DNA of 64,000 nucleotides from Prevotella scopos JCM 17725 (GCF_018127785.1 NZ_CP072389.1:682001-746000), one strand, 5' to 3'. Shown: positions 47,759 to 57,104, numbered from the stretch's first letter. Notes: a model not told the origin generated them from the letters alone. A program made the numbers and translations.

Positions 47759-48697
47759 TTATATGAGGTACTGACTTGAGATACTCTCATTGTTTAATAC
47801 ACGATTGATTGTCTCTGCAAACATGTCAGCTACAGAAATCTGCTTTACTTTTGAACAACGAGCTGTGTATGGGATAGAATCTGTGAAAACCAACTCTTCC
47901 AAAGCAGAAGCCTCAACACGTTCTGTTGCAGGACCACTCATTACACAGTGAGAAGCAATAGCACGTACGCTCTTTGCACCAGCTTCCTTCATAACATCAG
48001 CAGCCTTAGTGATTGTTCCAGCTGTATCAACCATATCATCAACGATGATAACATTCTTGTCTTTCACATCACCAATAATCTGAATTGTGTCAACAACATT
48101 AGCACGTGCACGTGTTTTGTTACAGAGTACCAGAGGACACCCCAGATACTTTGCGTAAGTATTAGCACGCTTAGAACCACCAACATCAGGACTAGCAATA
48201 ACGAGATCCTTTAAGTGAAGGCCCTGAACGTAAGGCAACAAAACACCACTAGCATAGAGATGATCAACAGGCACATTGAAGAAACCTTGAATCTGGTCAG
48301 CATGTAAGTCCATTGTTATCAGACGATCGATACCTGCGACACTCAATAAGTCTGCCACTAACTTTGCACCAATGCTAACGCGTGGTTTATCTTTACGATC
48401 CTGACGTGCCCATCCGAAGTAAGGCATGACAGCAATAATGTGACGGGCAGACGCACGCTTAGCAGCATCAATCATCAGGAGAAGTTCCATCAGGTTGTCA
48501 GAAGTTGGAAAAGTACTCTGTACAAGGAAGACATCCTTACCACGAATACTCTGTTCATAGGAAACCACAAACTCCCCATCAGAGAAGCGTGTCATTACCA
48601 AATTGCCAAGCGGACAGCCAAGACTGGCACAGATTTTTTCAGCAAGGTATCTGGTCTTTGTACCAGAGAATACCAAAAAAGAGTTATTTTCACTCAT
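47759..48697 (-). CDS. prs: Ribose-phosphate pyrophosphokinase
   Basis: Predicted 312 aa from the ATG at 48697; the longer frame runs into the neighbour. It makes PRPP for nucleotide, His and Trp synthesis. Motifs: FSDGEFVVSYEQSIRGKDVF in outline, MPYFGWARQDRKDKPR (catalytic loop), MDLHADQIQGFF and the PRPP site VIVDDMVDTAGT. It lies 55 bp downstream of the thiamine-phosphate-synthase-like gene in the same direction. Confidence 0.95.
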   Translation of the reverse strand: MSENNSFLVFSGTKTRYLAEKICASLGCPLGNLVMTRFSDGEFVVSYEQSIRGKDVFLVQSTFPTSDNLMELLLMIDAAKRASARHIIAVMPYFGWARQDRKDKPRVSIGAKLVADLLSVAGIDRLITMDLHADQIQGFFNVPVDHLYASGVLLPYVQGLHLKDLVIASPDVGGSKRANTYAKYLGCPLVLCNKTRARANVVDTIQIIGDVKDKNVIIVDDMVDTAGTITKAADVMKEAGAKSVRAIASHCVMSGPATERVEASALEELVFTDSIPYTARCSKVKQISVADMFAETINRVLNNESISSQYLI

Positions 48698-48752
48698 TTC
48701 TTTTAGTTGTTTATATTGATAACGTATAAATCTTTTATAAGTCTCTGCATGA

Positions 48753-49361
48753 CTAACAGAGAGCACGTAACTTACGGAAGTAATTGACAATTAAACTAAA
48801 ATTCTGTTCACTATGGATGCAGAACTTATCCCATAAGTCGTTTCTAATCACTACTCCGCCAAAGTCAAGCTCACGCAAAATGGGAATGTCATCCATCGTC
48901 ACTCCACCCATAGCATAAACATGACGACCAAAAAGTCCTTGTCTGTAGGCTTCATCGAGTTCAAGGTCAGAAAGGACACGTTCCTCCTGCGATGATTGTT
49001 CATGAGGTTGATGAATATTTTTCAGAAAGACATAGTCGGATTTCTTCTTCATACCTTTCAATTGCATCACATCATCACATGTCCGACTGACAGAACCACG
49101 ATAACCACGAGGCACTGCAACACTTGAATTATCCAGATGGATACCACCTAAATAAAACTCATCCTTCATATTAAAATGCTGGTGTAATGTGATTTTACGA
49201 TGATACTCAGAAGGTAGAAGCGTAAGAAGACGCTCAAAATAAAGTGGGGAAGAATCTGCCTTCGAGATGTGCAAACTATCAAGTCCTTCCTCGAAAAGCA
49301 TACTCAAAATTTTATCTTCTTCCACAAAAAACGTGGACTTAGTCATGATGACCAGTTTCAT
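48753..49361 (-). CDS. Thiamine phosphate synthase-like protein
   Basis: Predicted 202 aa TIM-barrel protein of the ThiE/TenI type. Visible are LDSLHISKAD at the start, GGIHLDNSS and YAMGGVTMDDIPILRELDFGGVVIRND near the phosphate site in outline. The usual pyrophosphate motifs are weakly kept, so it could be a TenI-like protein or a ThiE variant. It has its own promoter just upstream. Confidence 0.8.
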   Translation of the reverse strand: MKLVIMTKSTFFVEEDKILSMLFEEGLDSLHISKADSSPLYFERLLTLLPSEYHRKITLHQHFNMKDEFYLGGIHLDNSSVAVPRGYRGSVSRTCDDVMQLKGMKKKSDYVFLKNIHQPHEQSSQEERVLSDLELDEAYRQGLFGRHVYAMGGVTMDDIPILRELDFGGVVIRNDLWDKFCIHSEQNFSLIVNYFRKLRALC

Positions 49362-49382
49362 TTCTTTACTTTATTTGTAATG

Positions 49383-49414
49383 CAAAGGTAGAGATTATTT
49401 CCCATAACTGCAAA
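49383..49414 (-). promoter_or_regulatory. Promoter of the thiE-like/prs unit
   Basis: On the minus strand TTTG, 20 bp, TACCTTTG, about 22 bp before the start codon. Confidence 0.75.
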
Positions 49415-49434
49415 TTTTTCCTTATATTTGCACT

Positions 49435-50601
49435 ATGAAAATAAATCCATTAACATACGCCGAAGTTTCCCGCCCAATGTATGTGCTAGAAGAGGCAAGA
49501 CTCAGAGAAAACCTAAACCTCATTGCTCACGTAGCAAAAGAGGCTGATGTTGAGATTATTCTTGCTTTTAAGGCATACGCTTTGTGGCGCACCTTCCCTA
49601 TTTTTCAAGAGTATATCAAGGCTACAACAGCATCGTCACTCTATGAGGCTCGCTTGGGCTTTGAAGAATTTGGATCGCCTACACACACCTTCTCACCAGG
49701 CTATACCGATTATGAAATTGATGAAATAGCTCATTGTTCGTCTCATCTTGTCTTTAATTCTTTGACACAATACGAGCGTTTCCACGTTCGTGCCAAAATT
49801 GATAACGAGAAGTTGAGTTATGGTCTGCGTGTGAATCCAGAATACTCGGAAGTAGAAACATTGATTTACAATCCATGCGCACCAGGGACACGCTTTGGAA
49901 TCGCAGCTGACAAACTACCAGAGACACTGCCGAACGACGTAGAGGGTTTTCATATTCATTGCCATTGTGAAAGTGGCAGCGATGTTTTCGAACGTACATT
50001 AACACACATAGAAGAAAAGTTTGCCAAATGGTTTCCTCAGCTGAAGTGGATTAACTTCGGAGGGGGACATCTCATGACACGTAAAGACTATGACGTTCCA
50101 CGACTGATTCGCGTACTTCAGAGGTTCCGTAAACGTTATCCGTGGCTCAAAGTCATTCTCGAACCTGGTAGTGCTTTTGCCTGGCAAACAGGACCATTGG
50201 TAGCACAAGTAGTTGATGTAGTTGAAGATCATGGTATTAAAACAGCCATCCTCAATGTTAGTTTCACCTGCCACATGCCTGACTGCCTAGAGATGCCATA
50301 CCATCCTGCCGTTCGCAATGCAATCCTTGCAGATGAAGATGGTACAGCAAAGGGAGAACATACATACCGCTTAGGAGCAAACAGTTGCCTTAGTGGTGAC
50401 TGGATGGGATCATGGACTTTTGACCATGCACTGCAGGTTGGCGAAAACATTATCTTCGAAGACATGCTTCATTATACAACTGTTAAGACAAACATGTTCA
50501 ATGGTATTAGTCATCCAGCCATCGCCCTACTCCATACTGATAACGAACTAGAAATGTTACGAGAATATACTTACGAAGATTATCGTGACAGAATGGACTA
50601 A
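49435..50601 (+). CDS. nspC: Carboxynorspermidine/carboxyspermidine decarboxylase
   Basis: Predicted 388 aa PLP enzyme of the alanine racemase fold III. The cofactor Lys is in ILAFKAYALW. Other family marks are GYTDYEIDEI, NPEYSEVETLIYNPCAPGTR in outline, GFHIHCHCESG, INFGGGH and LEPGSAFAW. It gives spermidine or norspermidine from the carboxy form. The partner dehydrogenase is not in the window. A TATATTTG box ends only 4 bp before the ATG. Confidence 0.95.
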   Translation: MKINPLTYAEVSRPMYVLEEARLRENLNLIAHVAKEADVEIILAFKAYALWRTFPIFQEYIKATTASSLYEARLGFEEFGSPTHTFSPGYTDYEIDEIAHCSSHLVFNSLTQYERFHVRAKIDNEKLSYGLRVNPEYSEVETLIYNPCAPGTRFGIAADKLPETLPNDVEGFHIHCHCESGSDVFERTLTHIEEKFAKWFPQLKWINFGGGHLMTRKDYDVPRLIRVLQRFRKRYPWLKVILEPGSAFAWQTGPLVAQVVDVVEDHGIKTAILNVSFTCHMPDCLEMPYHPAVRNAILADEDGTAKGEHTYRLGANSCLSGDWMGSWTFDHALQVGENIIFEDMLHYTTVKTNMFNGISHPAIALLHTDNELEMLREYTYEDYRDRMD

Positions 50602-50658
50602 TGGCATAGTATTTGCAATGGATCACGCAAATAAACATATAAAACAAGAGAAGATAAT

Positions 50659-51354
50659 ATGGCATTTATAGACTATTACAAGATACTTGGCGTTGACCGC
50701 AATATTCCACAGAATGAAGTTCGTGCAGCCTATAGAAAGCGCGCGAAACAGTTTCACCCAGACTTACACCCAAACGATCCGAAGGCTAAGGCTAAATTCC
50801 AAGCGTTGAGCGAGGCGTTTGAGGTAATTGGTGACCCTGAGAAGCGAGCGAAATATGATAAGTATGGTGAGCAGTGGCGTAATGCCGATGCTTACGAGAA
50901 CGCTGGAGGCTTCGGTAGAGCACAAGGCAACCCGGGTGGCGACAATCCATTTGGTGGATTCGACTTTAGCAGCTTTGGCGGTGGAGGCGGTGGCTTCAGT
51001 AGTTTCTTCCAAGACCTCTTCGGAGGTGGCGGCGGCCGTCGTACGTCAGGATTTAACACGGGCAGGTCGCGCAACCAACAGCCTTTGGGACAGATGGAAG
51101 CCAATGTTGGCATTGACCTTTACACAGCTCTGTTAGGTGGCGAGATTATCATTCAACTCGCTGGAGGCAAAAAGATTAAGTTGAAGGTTAAACCTCTGAC
51201 ACAAGGTGGAACAAAGGTACGTTTGCGTGGTAAGGGTTACGATCGTGGTGATGGTACATTCGGCGACCTCATTATCACCTACAATGTGAAGCTTCCAGAA
51301 CATCTCACTGAACATCAAAAAGAACTTATTGAACAGATGAGACGCGAAGGTTAA
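50659..51354 (+). CDS. DnaJ-type co-chaperone (CbpA-like)
   Basis: Predicted 231 aa. The J domain (about 4-68) has HPDLHP, which stimulates DnaK. A Gly/Phe-rich linker (about 85-145) follows, and then one C-terminal beta domain (GIDLYTALLGGEI...GDLIITYNVKLPEHL). It lacks the zinc-finger domain of DnaJ and is shorter than E. coli CbpA, with a single substrate domain. It could be a curved-DNA-binding-type co-chaperone. Confidence 0.93.
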   Translation: MAFIDYYKILGVDRNIPQNEVRAAYRKRAKQFHPDLHPNDPKAKAKFQALSEAFEVIGDPEKRAKYDKYGEQWRNADAYENAGGFGRAQGNPGGDNPFGGFDFSSFGGGGGGFSSFFQDLFGGGGGRRTSGFNTGRSRNQQPLGQMEANVGIDLYTALLGGEIIIQLAGGKKIKLKVKPLTQGGTKVRLRGKGYDRGDGTFGDLIITYNVKLPEHLTEHQKELIEQMRREG

Positions 51355-51374
51355 TAAGAAACAATAAGTTATAT

Positions 51375-51415
51375 AAGGAACTTTTACTCTATGTAGAAGT
51401 TCCTTTTTTATTTTA
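51375..51415 (+). terminator. Terminator after the DnaJ-type gene
   Basis: A 9-bp stem (AAGGAACTT / AAGTTCCTT) followed by TTTTTATTTT, about 20 bp past the stop. Confidence 0.8.
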
Positions 51416-51595
51416 TAAGATTTCAATAGGTTTCGAAAACATGCCCACGAGGGACTCATTGTTCTTTATAGATTGCTTTACCCAAAGTATATATCAACCA
51501 AGTGTAACAAATTGAATACGTAAGCCTATCCTATCCACACATAACAGGACAAGAAAAAGAAAAAGTCTTACTTCTTTTGTCTGAATATTTTTTAG

Positions 51596-51603
51596 TATCT
51601 TTG
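51596..51603 (+). promoter_or_regulatory. -7 promoter box of the interrupted GH109-type gene
   Basis: TATCTTTG about 57 bp before the ATG at 51660. A TTTG lies 16 bp upstream, a shorter spacing than usual. Confidence 0.45.
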
Positions 51604-51659
51604 CATCATATATAACAAAGATAGATATAAATTTACCAATAAACAAATAACTAAAAACA

Positions 51660-51700
51660 ATGAGTATCAGAAGATCAATAGCTACTGCATTTATTCTTAG
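51660..51700 (+). pseudogene. 5' fragment of the GH109-type gene, cut off by the IS
   Basis: The ATG and 13 codons (MSIRRSIATAFIL) form the start of a signal peptide. The frame is broken by the IS1634-type element at 51701. Joining this fragment to the sequence after the IS, with one TTAG copy, restores the frame and gives MSIRRSIATAFILSSLLLPS, then KVLAQF. Confidence 0.85.
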
Positions 51701-53804
51701 CCCAAGTTTAACCCCCACTTTCGCCTATTCCTGGCAGTCATCGTACTTTCCTCGTTTTTCTTATGGGCTCTGTGTCCTACAAATTTTATTCTTTTTGTAT
51801 GGTGAGTGTTTTAAGTTCAACTTATCGTATATCTGTTTTGCTTGCTTCGAAGGACTACTACATTGGCGCATCTCGATGTTCTCACCTAATGGATTCTTCC
51901 CTTTTGTTGTGACGAGCTTCTGGGTGCTCATACGTCGTACAATCTCGGTCCAGTAACAGGATTCTCCTTCTCGTTTTAATTGACAGCGGATGGTGTTTAC
52001 CACCCAATAGGCTAATAAACCGAAGAAGAGGTGTGCGTCGCTTCGCTCATCTTTCTGATGATAGATAGGACGGAGGTTGAGGTCATTCTTTAGTTGCCTG
52101 TTTGTACATTCTATCTCACGAATGAGATTGTAGTATTCCCATGTCACACGCTCATCAAGTGTCCTGATATTGCTGCGGAGGAAGTAGACTCCGTGACCGG
52201 ACTCCATTGCCGAGAGGTCTTTTATCTCCCAGTCTACGCGCAGCATCTGCTTGGGTTTCTTCTCATCTTTTATGTAGCTTATCTGATAGAACTTCGCTAT
52301 AGATGGGTACTTCTGTATGGCACGTCCTGTACGTTCAACAACCTTTTCATAGGTTTTTGTTCCACCTTTCTTGGAGATTCCATCGTTTATTCTCTTCAGT
52401 TCCATCTCAAAACGCTCTCTCCAGACCCTGTTCATAGACGACTCTGTCATAGCTTTCGAAGGAGATGTTATTTCGAGATAATAATCCTTGTCATCTTCTG
52501 TCTTAACCTCTTTCAGCGTTATTTTCTGCCGACGGGCATCCATTACCGTAACACTCTTGTTATCATCACTGAGCGTATAGTCCTTCATCTTTGTACGGGA
52601 TACGCAGAGATAATTGTAACCTTTTCTTTTGATCAGCTCCAAGTTCTCTTCCGTGGCAACACCTGCATCCATGACAACGAGCGTATCTTTTGTCCGTGAT
52701 GGATTCCTCTTTGCTAACGTATCAATCATATTGGGCAGAGACTTAGGGTCTGCTGTATTACCCTCCAAGATAGAAGAATAACGTATAAAACCTTCTTTAT
52801 TGATACATAGTGCAAGTACAAGTAGCTTACAGTCAGAGCGTTTTTCTTTTGATCGGCCGAACTTGGCCTTGTTGCTGTTACGCTTGCTGCCCTCGAAATA
52901 GAAGTTGGTTAAGTCGAAGAGCATCAACTTGTTGTCTATATTAAAGAGATCGTCAGTAACGTTGCACAGATGACGCTCTAACTGTTCCTTTAGTTCATAT
53001 AATTTGTCAGTGACTTTATACAGAGAATTGATTCCTGGTGTCCAGCCAGGAACTCCACTATAAAGTTCACCAGCAGCCGAGTTATCACGCAAATAATAAT
53101 AAGACGAACGTTCAGAAACAGCATATACTGTGCGAACAATCAATGCTGACAAAGCTGTGTGTATTGTATTCTCCGTCCAGCCGTTTTTGCGCAGGAAACC
53201 CTCTAATTGCAGTTTGTCTATCGTCTGCTTGCAGAGCCACTCAGCACCGACATTCCTTGCGTCAGTATATTTTGCCGTCTCAAGGTCAACGTAGTTCTCA
53301 TATTTTCTCAGCGACTTCTGCTCTTCCTTGTTAAACCTATCAATTCCACCTTCGTTCTCCATACGGCTCCACCATTCATCAGCCTTTACCTGTTCAATAG
53401 GAGTAAGTCCGTCAAGATGTTCCTTGAAAAGCGAGGGTGTACTTCTGTTTTTGAAGCGTTCGGTAAGTGCGTATGCAATTTTTCGAACCTGTACGGCTGT
53501 AAGTGAAGGCTCGAACCCGATGTTCAACAGAATTAGCGAATGTACATGACCCTGCACGTCACGATATGACTCCTTAATGCGATAATAAGGAGCCATGTCG
53601 CCTGTTGCAGGGTTGAATCGTGTCTGTACATTTGCGTGCATGAGTGCAAAGTAACAAAATAATTTTGATATGACGGTGTCCTACAAATCAGATTTTACTC
53701 CTCGTTACAATACCCTATGCCTGATTATCAGTCTTTTATGAAATTAATACCACATAAAACATCCCGAAAATTTATGAAAAATATTTTTACCGGTTAAACT
53801 TGGG
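51701..53804 (-). mobile_element. IS1634-type insertion sequence (2,104 bp)
   Basis: Perfect 13-bp terminal inverted repeats CCCAAGTTTAACC. TTAG flanks both ends (51697-51700 and 53805-53808). It carries one transposase gene in the opposite direction to the interrupted host gene. Intact ends, duplication and ORF suggest a recent insertion. Confidence 0.9.
51761..53641 (-). CDS. IS1634-family transposase
   Basis: Predicted 626 aa DDE enzyme. The catalytic positions are likely D in MLFDLTNFYFEG, D in LVVMDAGVATEENL and E in REIECTNRQLKNDLNLRPIYH. NTADPKSLPNMIDTL and ERSDAHLFFGLLAYWV are typical of the IS1634 branch of IS4-like transposases. The length is normal and the frame is intact. Confidence 0.92.
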   Translation of the reverse strand: MHANVQTRFNPATGDMAPYYRIKESYRDVQGHVHSLILLNIGFEPSLTAVQVRKIAYALTERFKNRSTPSLFKEHLDGLTPIEQVKADEWWSRMENEGGIDRFNKEEQKSLRKYENYVDLETAKYTDARNVGAEWLCKQTIDKLQLEGFLRKNGWTENTIHTALSALIVRTVYAVSERSSYYYLRDNSAAGELYSGVPGWTPGINSLYKVTDKLYELKEQLERHLCNVTDDLFNIDNKLMLFDLTNFYFEGSKRNSNKAKFGRSKEKRSDCKLLVLALCINKEGFIRYSSILEGNTADPKSLPNMIDTLAKRNPSRTKDTLVVMDAGVATEENLELIKRKGYNYLCVSRTKMKDYTLSDDNKSVTVMDARRQKITLKEVKTEDDKDYYLEITSPSKAMTESSMNRVWRERFEMELKRINDGISKKGGTKTYEKVVERTGRAIQKYPSIAKFYQISYIKDEKKPKQMLRVDWEIKDLSAMESGHGVYFLRSNIRTLDERVTWEYYNLIREIECTNRQLKNDLNLRPIYHQKDERSDAHLFFGLLAYWVVNTIRCQLKREGESCYWTEIVRRMSTQKLVTTKGKNPLGENIEMRQCSSPSKQAKQIYDKLNLKHSPYKKNKICRTQSP

Positions 53805-53812
53805 TTAGTAGC

Positions 53813-55312
53813 TTGCTCTTACCATCGAAAGTATTGGCTCAGTTCAACTGGCCATACAAGGTGACCAACGGAAAAGCTGTAACAGAAGTACCACAACGTG
53901 CTGCAGGACAAAAGAGTGCATTAAACATGGCCACACCTAAACTAAAGACTGTGCGCGTAGCGTTTGTTGGACTTGGAATGCGTGGGCACGACGCTGTAGA
54001 ACGCTGGACACATATCCCAGGTATTCAGGTAATGGCGCTTTGCGACCATGAGCGTGACAGAGCTGAGAGATGTCAGGAATATCTGCATAAGGCAAGCATG
54101 CCAGCAGCCGACATCTATTATGGTGAAGATGGATATAAGGAACTTTGCAAACGTAAGGACATTGACCTTGTTTATATAGCTCCAGACTGGAAACATCATT
54201 TCCCTGTGGCTAAGGAAGCTCTAAACAACGGCAAACATGTGGCTGTAGAGGTACCGGCAGCCATGAACCTGTCAGAAATATGGCAACTCATTGACCTCTC
54301 TGAGAAGAAGCGCTTACATTGTATGATGCTTGAAAACTGCTGTTATGACTTCTTTGAGTTGAACTCACTGAATATGGCACAAAAGGGAGTCTTTGGGGAA
54401 GTCCTCTATGTTCAAGGCGCTTATCGTCACGAATTATCTCCATACTGGGATGCATATTGGAAAAAAGATGCACAAGACAAACTCGGTTGGAGACTAGAAT
54501 ATAACCAGAAATTCCGTGGTGATGTCTATGCCACTCATGGCTTAGGCCCTATAGCTGAAGTACTGAATATTCACAGAGGTGACAAGATGAAGACCCTCGT
54601 GGCAATGGACACGAAATCTGTCAATGGTAAGAAATTGGTTGAGGATCGAACTGGCAAACCTTGCACTGAGTTCCGTAATGGCGATCAGACAACAACACTT
54701 ATCAGTACTGAAAACGGAAAAGTCATTGAGATTCACCACAACGTAATGACGCCACAGCCTTATAACCGAATGTATCAACTTACAGGTACAAAGGGATTTG
54801 CGAACAAATATCCGTTTGAAGGCTTCGCACTTTCATCTGATGAATTGAAGAAGTCTGGTGTTACACCATCATCTGACAATCTTTCTGGACATTCATACCT
54901 TTCAAACGTTGATGCAAAGGCTTTAGTAGAGAAGTATGAAAGTCCTATCGTTGCCAAGTATGAAAAGCAAGCAAAAGAAGTTGGCGGTCATGGCGGTATG
55001 GATTTCATCATGGACTCGCGTTTAGTTTATTGTTTGCAGAATGGACTTCCTTTGGATATTGATGTTTACGACTTGGCAGAATGGTGCTGCCTAGCAGAGT
55101 TGGGGTCAATATCTATGGACAATGGTAACATTCCTGTAGAAGTGCCTGATTTCACACGTGGACAATGGAATGAGGTTAAAGGATTCCACCATGCTTACGC
55201 TTCTCCAGCTGATGAGGCACAAGCTGCCAAAGACGCAATGGACTTCACTGCTAAGTTAAAAGAAAAAGGTAAGAAGTACTGGGAGAAGGCTGAGAAGGCT
55301 GCAAAGAAGTAA
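53813..55312 (+). CDS. GH109-type Gfo/Idh/MocA protein, 5' end disrupted by IS
   Basis: Predicted 499 aa open frame that lacks its own start; the first ATG is at 53927, after the signal peptide. The NAD site is VAFVGLGMRGHDAVERW, and EVPAAMNLSEIW, YRHELSPYWDAYW and THGLGPIAEVLNIHRGDKM match GH109 NAD-dependent alpha-N-acetylgalactosaminidases. It could also be another Gfo/Idh/MocA oxidoreductase. The native protein would be exported or lipid-free periplasmic. In this genome it lacks its promoter and most of its signal peptide, so it is probably silent or cytoplasmic. Confidence 0.88.
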   Translation: MLLPSKVLAQFNWPYKVTNGKAVTEVPQRAAGQKSALNMATPKLKTVRVAFVGLGMRGHDAVERWTHIPGIQVMALCDHERDRAERCQEYLHKASMPAADIYYGEDGYKELCKRKDIDLVYIAPDWKHHFPVAKEALNNGKHVAVEVPAAMNLSEIWQLIDLSEKKRLHCMMLENCCYDFFELNSLNMAQKGVFGEVLYVQGAYRHELSPYWDAYWKKDAQDKLGWRLEYNQKFRGDVYATHGLGPIAEVLNIHRGDKMKTLVAMDTKSVNGKKLVEDRTGKPCTEFRNGDQTTTLISTENGKVIEIHHNVMTPQPYNRMYQLTGTKGFANKYPFEGFALSSDELKKSGVTPSSDNLSGHSYLSNVDAKALVEKYESPIVAKYEKQAKEVGGHGGMDFIMDSRLVYCLQNGLPLDIDVYDLAEWCCLAELGSISMDNGNIPVEVPDFTRGQWNEVKGFHHAYASPADEAQAAKDAMDFTAKLKEKGKKYWEKAEKAAKK

Positions 55313-55334
55313 TAGACAATTAAAAACAATACAC

Positions 55335-55380
55335 AACAAATGTCGTAACGCTCTTCCGAACGTTACGGCATTTGTTTAGA
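55335..55380 (+). terminator. Terminator after the GH109-type gene
   Basis: A 16-bp stem with one T/G pair (AACAAATGTCGTAACG / CGTTACGGCATTTGTT) and a TTTAG tail. It is probably shared with the convergent gene at 55417. Confidence 0.75.
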
Positions 55381-55416
55381 CTGAAAGCATTTGAATACAG
55401 CCTACTAATAAAAGCT

Positions 55417-56490
55417 TTACTTCTTTAAAGCTAGGTTATAGTTGTAATATTCAGTCTTACCTGTTATATCCTCAATTACCTCAATAAAAGGAGGGAAGTT
55501 TACATCTTCATGCTCAACAATTCCCTTTGTTTCTAAAATCTGAAGGTTTGATGTAGGAGCAAGATAAGTGTCAAGTTCAAAAAACTGTCCAAGCCAAATG
55601 AAAGTCTTACGAATCTTATGAATTGACTGACGATAAGGGTCTGCCTGACGCATCATTGACTCATAGAGGTTGTTATCAATCTGTCGTTCGGTAACAATCT
55701 GCTCATTGTTCGGTAAGGTTTTCTTCGTTGTACGAACATTTACCGAAACACCATTCAGCGTACGACGCCGTAAGCGCACCTCGCTACGAGGATCTGAAGT
55801 AAGATAAGTCTGTCTGATATCACTCTCGATAGCATAAGGAATCTCACCCGTCAAACGAACGATATATTTACGTTCTTCAACCACCTGCTGAGGTATCTCC
55901 AAGACATTAGAAATCTCTTGAAGCACACGCTTAATCTTAGTATCAAAATTCTCGTGATTGTTGATTACACGCAAGTGCGGATGTTCCGACCAAGCTTGAA
56001 TAACTTTCTTATCCATTTCACGTGCAAGCTCAAGCCCTTCTGTACGTTCAGCATTATTAGCAGTGGTATAGAACTGTTCTGCTCCATCCGCAGCACTCAC
56101 AAGGTGAAGAACTGCATCATAACGAGCACGAAGTTCTTCAGAAGAAGTACTGACACCAGCCGTAATCTCTTTCCACATCTCTGGCTTCATATAAGCAGAG
56201 ATATCCATTGTACCACGATCACATACTATAATCGTAGGTTTATCAATGGTCTCCGCCATACGCGTAAACTTATCTTCCAAAGCAAGCTGAACCTCCAATG
56301 TAGCCTTCTCTCCTTCATAGAAGAACGCAGCATTATCTGTAAGATAATCCATACCCGCCTGAGAGAAGAGCGTTGGAACTTCAGGAATGATAAACACCTT
56401 ATAACCAAGACTTGAGAAATGCTCAATAATCTTGACAAGTGCAGTTGTTTTTCCGGCACAAGGTCCGCCGGTAAGTACAATTCGTTTCAT
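55417..56490 (-). CDS. P-loop ATPase fused to a CYTH-like domain (TTD14-like)
   Basis: Predicted 357 aa. The N-terminal half is a kinase-like P-loop domain: GGPCAGKTTAL, PEVPTLF and VCDRGTMD. The C-terminal part (about 205-355) has alternating Glu/Arg/Lys strands (EERKYIVRLTGEIP, SEVRLRRRTLNG, TERQIDNNLYE) as in CYTH/triphosphate-tunnel domains. The same order is known from the animal protein TTD14 and from uncharacterised bacterial relatives. Substrate unknown. It is downstream of rplI in the same direction with a terminator between. Confidence 0.8.
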   Translation of the reverse strand: MKRIVLTGGPCAGKTTALVKIIEHFSSLGYKVFIIPEVPTLFSQAGMDYLTDNAAFFYEGEKATLEVQLALEDKFTRMAETIDKPTIIVCDRGTMDISAYMKPEMWKEITAGVSTSSEELRARYDAVLHLVSAADGAEQFYTTANNAERTEGLELAREMDKKVIQAWSEHPHLRVINNHENFDTKIKRVLQEISNVLEIPQQVVEERKYIVRLTGEIPYAIESDIRQTYLTSDPRSEVRLRRRTLNGVSVNVRTTKKTLPNNEQIVTERQIDNNLYESMMRQADPYRQSIHKIRKTFIWLGQFFELDTYLAPTSNLQILETKGIVEHEDVNFPPFIEVIEDITGKTEYYNYNLALKK

Positions 56491-56496
56491 AATGAC

Positions 56497-56532
56497 TAAA
56501 AAATCCCCTCCACCCGAAAGTGAAAGGGATTA
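56497..56532 (-). terminator. Terminator of the rpsF-rpsR-rplI operon
   Basis: A short stem (AATCCC / GGGATT) around a CCTCCACCC/AAGTGAAA loop, followed by TTTTTT on the minus strand, about 45 bp past the rplI stop. Confidence 0.6.
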
Positions 56533-56576
56533 TTATCTAACATTACTGCTTTACAGTGCAAAATGTCAATATAAAA

Positions 56577-57104
56577 TTACTCAGCTGCTGGAGTTTCCTC
56601 CTCAGCTACAGGTGCCTCTGCTGGCTGCTCTACTGGAGCCTCCTCAACAGCAGGTGCTGGCTGGTTCTCTGCAACAACAGTTACTGGAACCTTAACCTCA
56701 ACCTCCTTGTGGAAGTGTACAGTAGCCTCAGATGTGCCAACCTTCTTCATATCGCGCATTGTAACGATCTTACGATCGATTTCAATACCACGCTTAGCAA
56801 GTTCCTCAACAACAGTAGCTGCATTTACTGAACCATAAGTTACGCCTGTAGCAGATACCTTAGTTGCAATAACAAGCTCTACACCATCCAACTGAGCAGC
56901 TTTCTTCTCTGCCTCAGCCTTGAGAGCTGCGAGCTTAGAAGCCTGCTGCTTCAAGTTTTCAGCCAACTGCTTCTTAGCAGATGGTGAAGCGATAACACCC
57001 TTACCTGTTGGGATGAGATAGTTACGACCGTAGCCGCTCTTTACATTAACGATATCGTTCTTGTATCCAAGACCGATAAGATCTTCTTTCAGTATAATTT
57101 CCAT
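56577..57104 (-). CDS. rplI: 50S ribosomal protein L9
   Basis: Predicted 175 aa. The N-terminal domain has EIILKEDLIGLGYKNDIVNV and GYGRNYLIPTGKGV in outline, then a long linker helix (KKQLAENLKQQASKLAALKAEAEKKA) and the C-terminal domain. The tail (about 148-175) is a low-complexity Pro/Ala/Glu/Val stretch beyond the normal end at about 148, an acidic extension of unknown use. Last gene of the S6-S18-L9 operon. Confidence 0.95.
   Translation of the reverse strand: MEIILKEDLIGLGYKNDIVNVKSGYGRNYLIPTGKGVIASPSAKKQLAENLKQQASKLAALKAEAEKKAAQLDGVELVIATKVSATGVTYGSVNAATVVEELAKRGIEIDRKIVTMRDMKKVGTSEATVHFHKEVEVKVPVTVVAENQPAPAVEEAPVEQPAEAPVAEEETPAAE

Noticed and set aside
52094..52699. 201-aa plus-strand ORF
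   Set aside because: It lies wholly antisense to the IS1634-type transposase and has no recognisable domain or start signal; it is a shadow.
55918..56415. 165-aa plus-strand ORF
   Set aside because: It is antisense to the P-loop/CYTH-like gene; no domain or ribosome site was seen.
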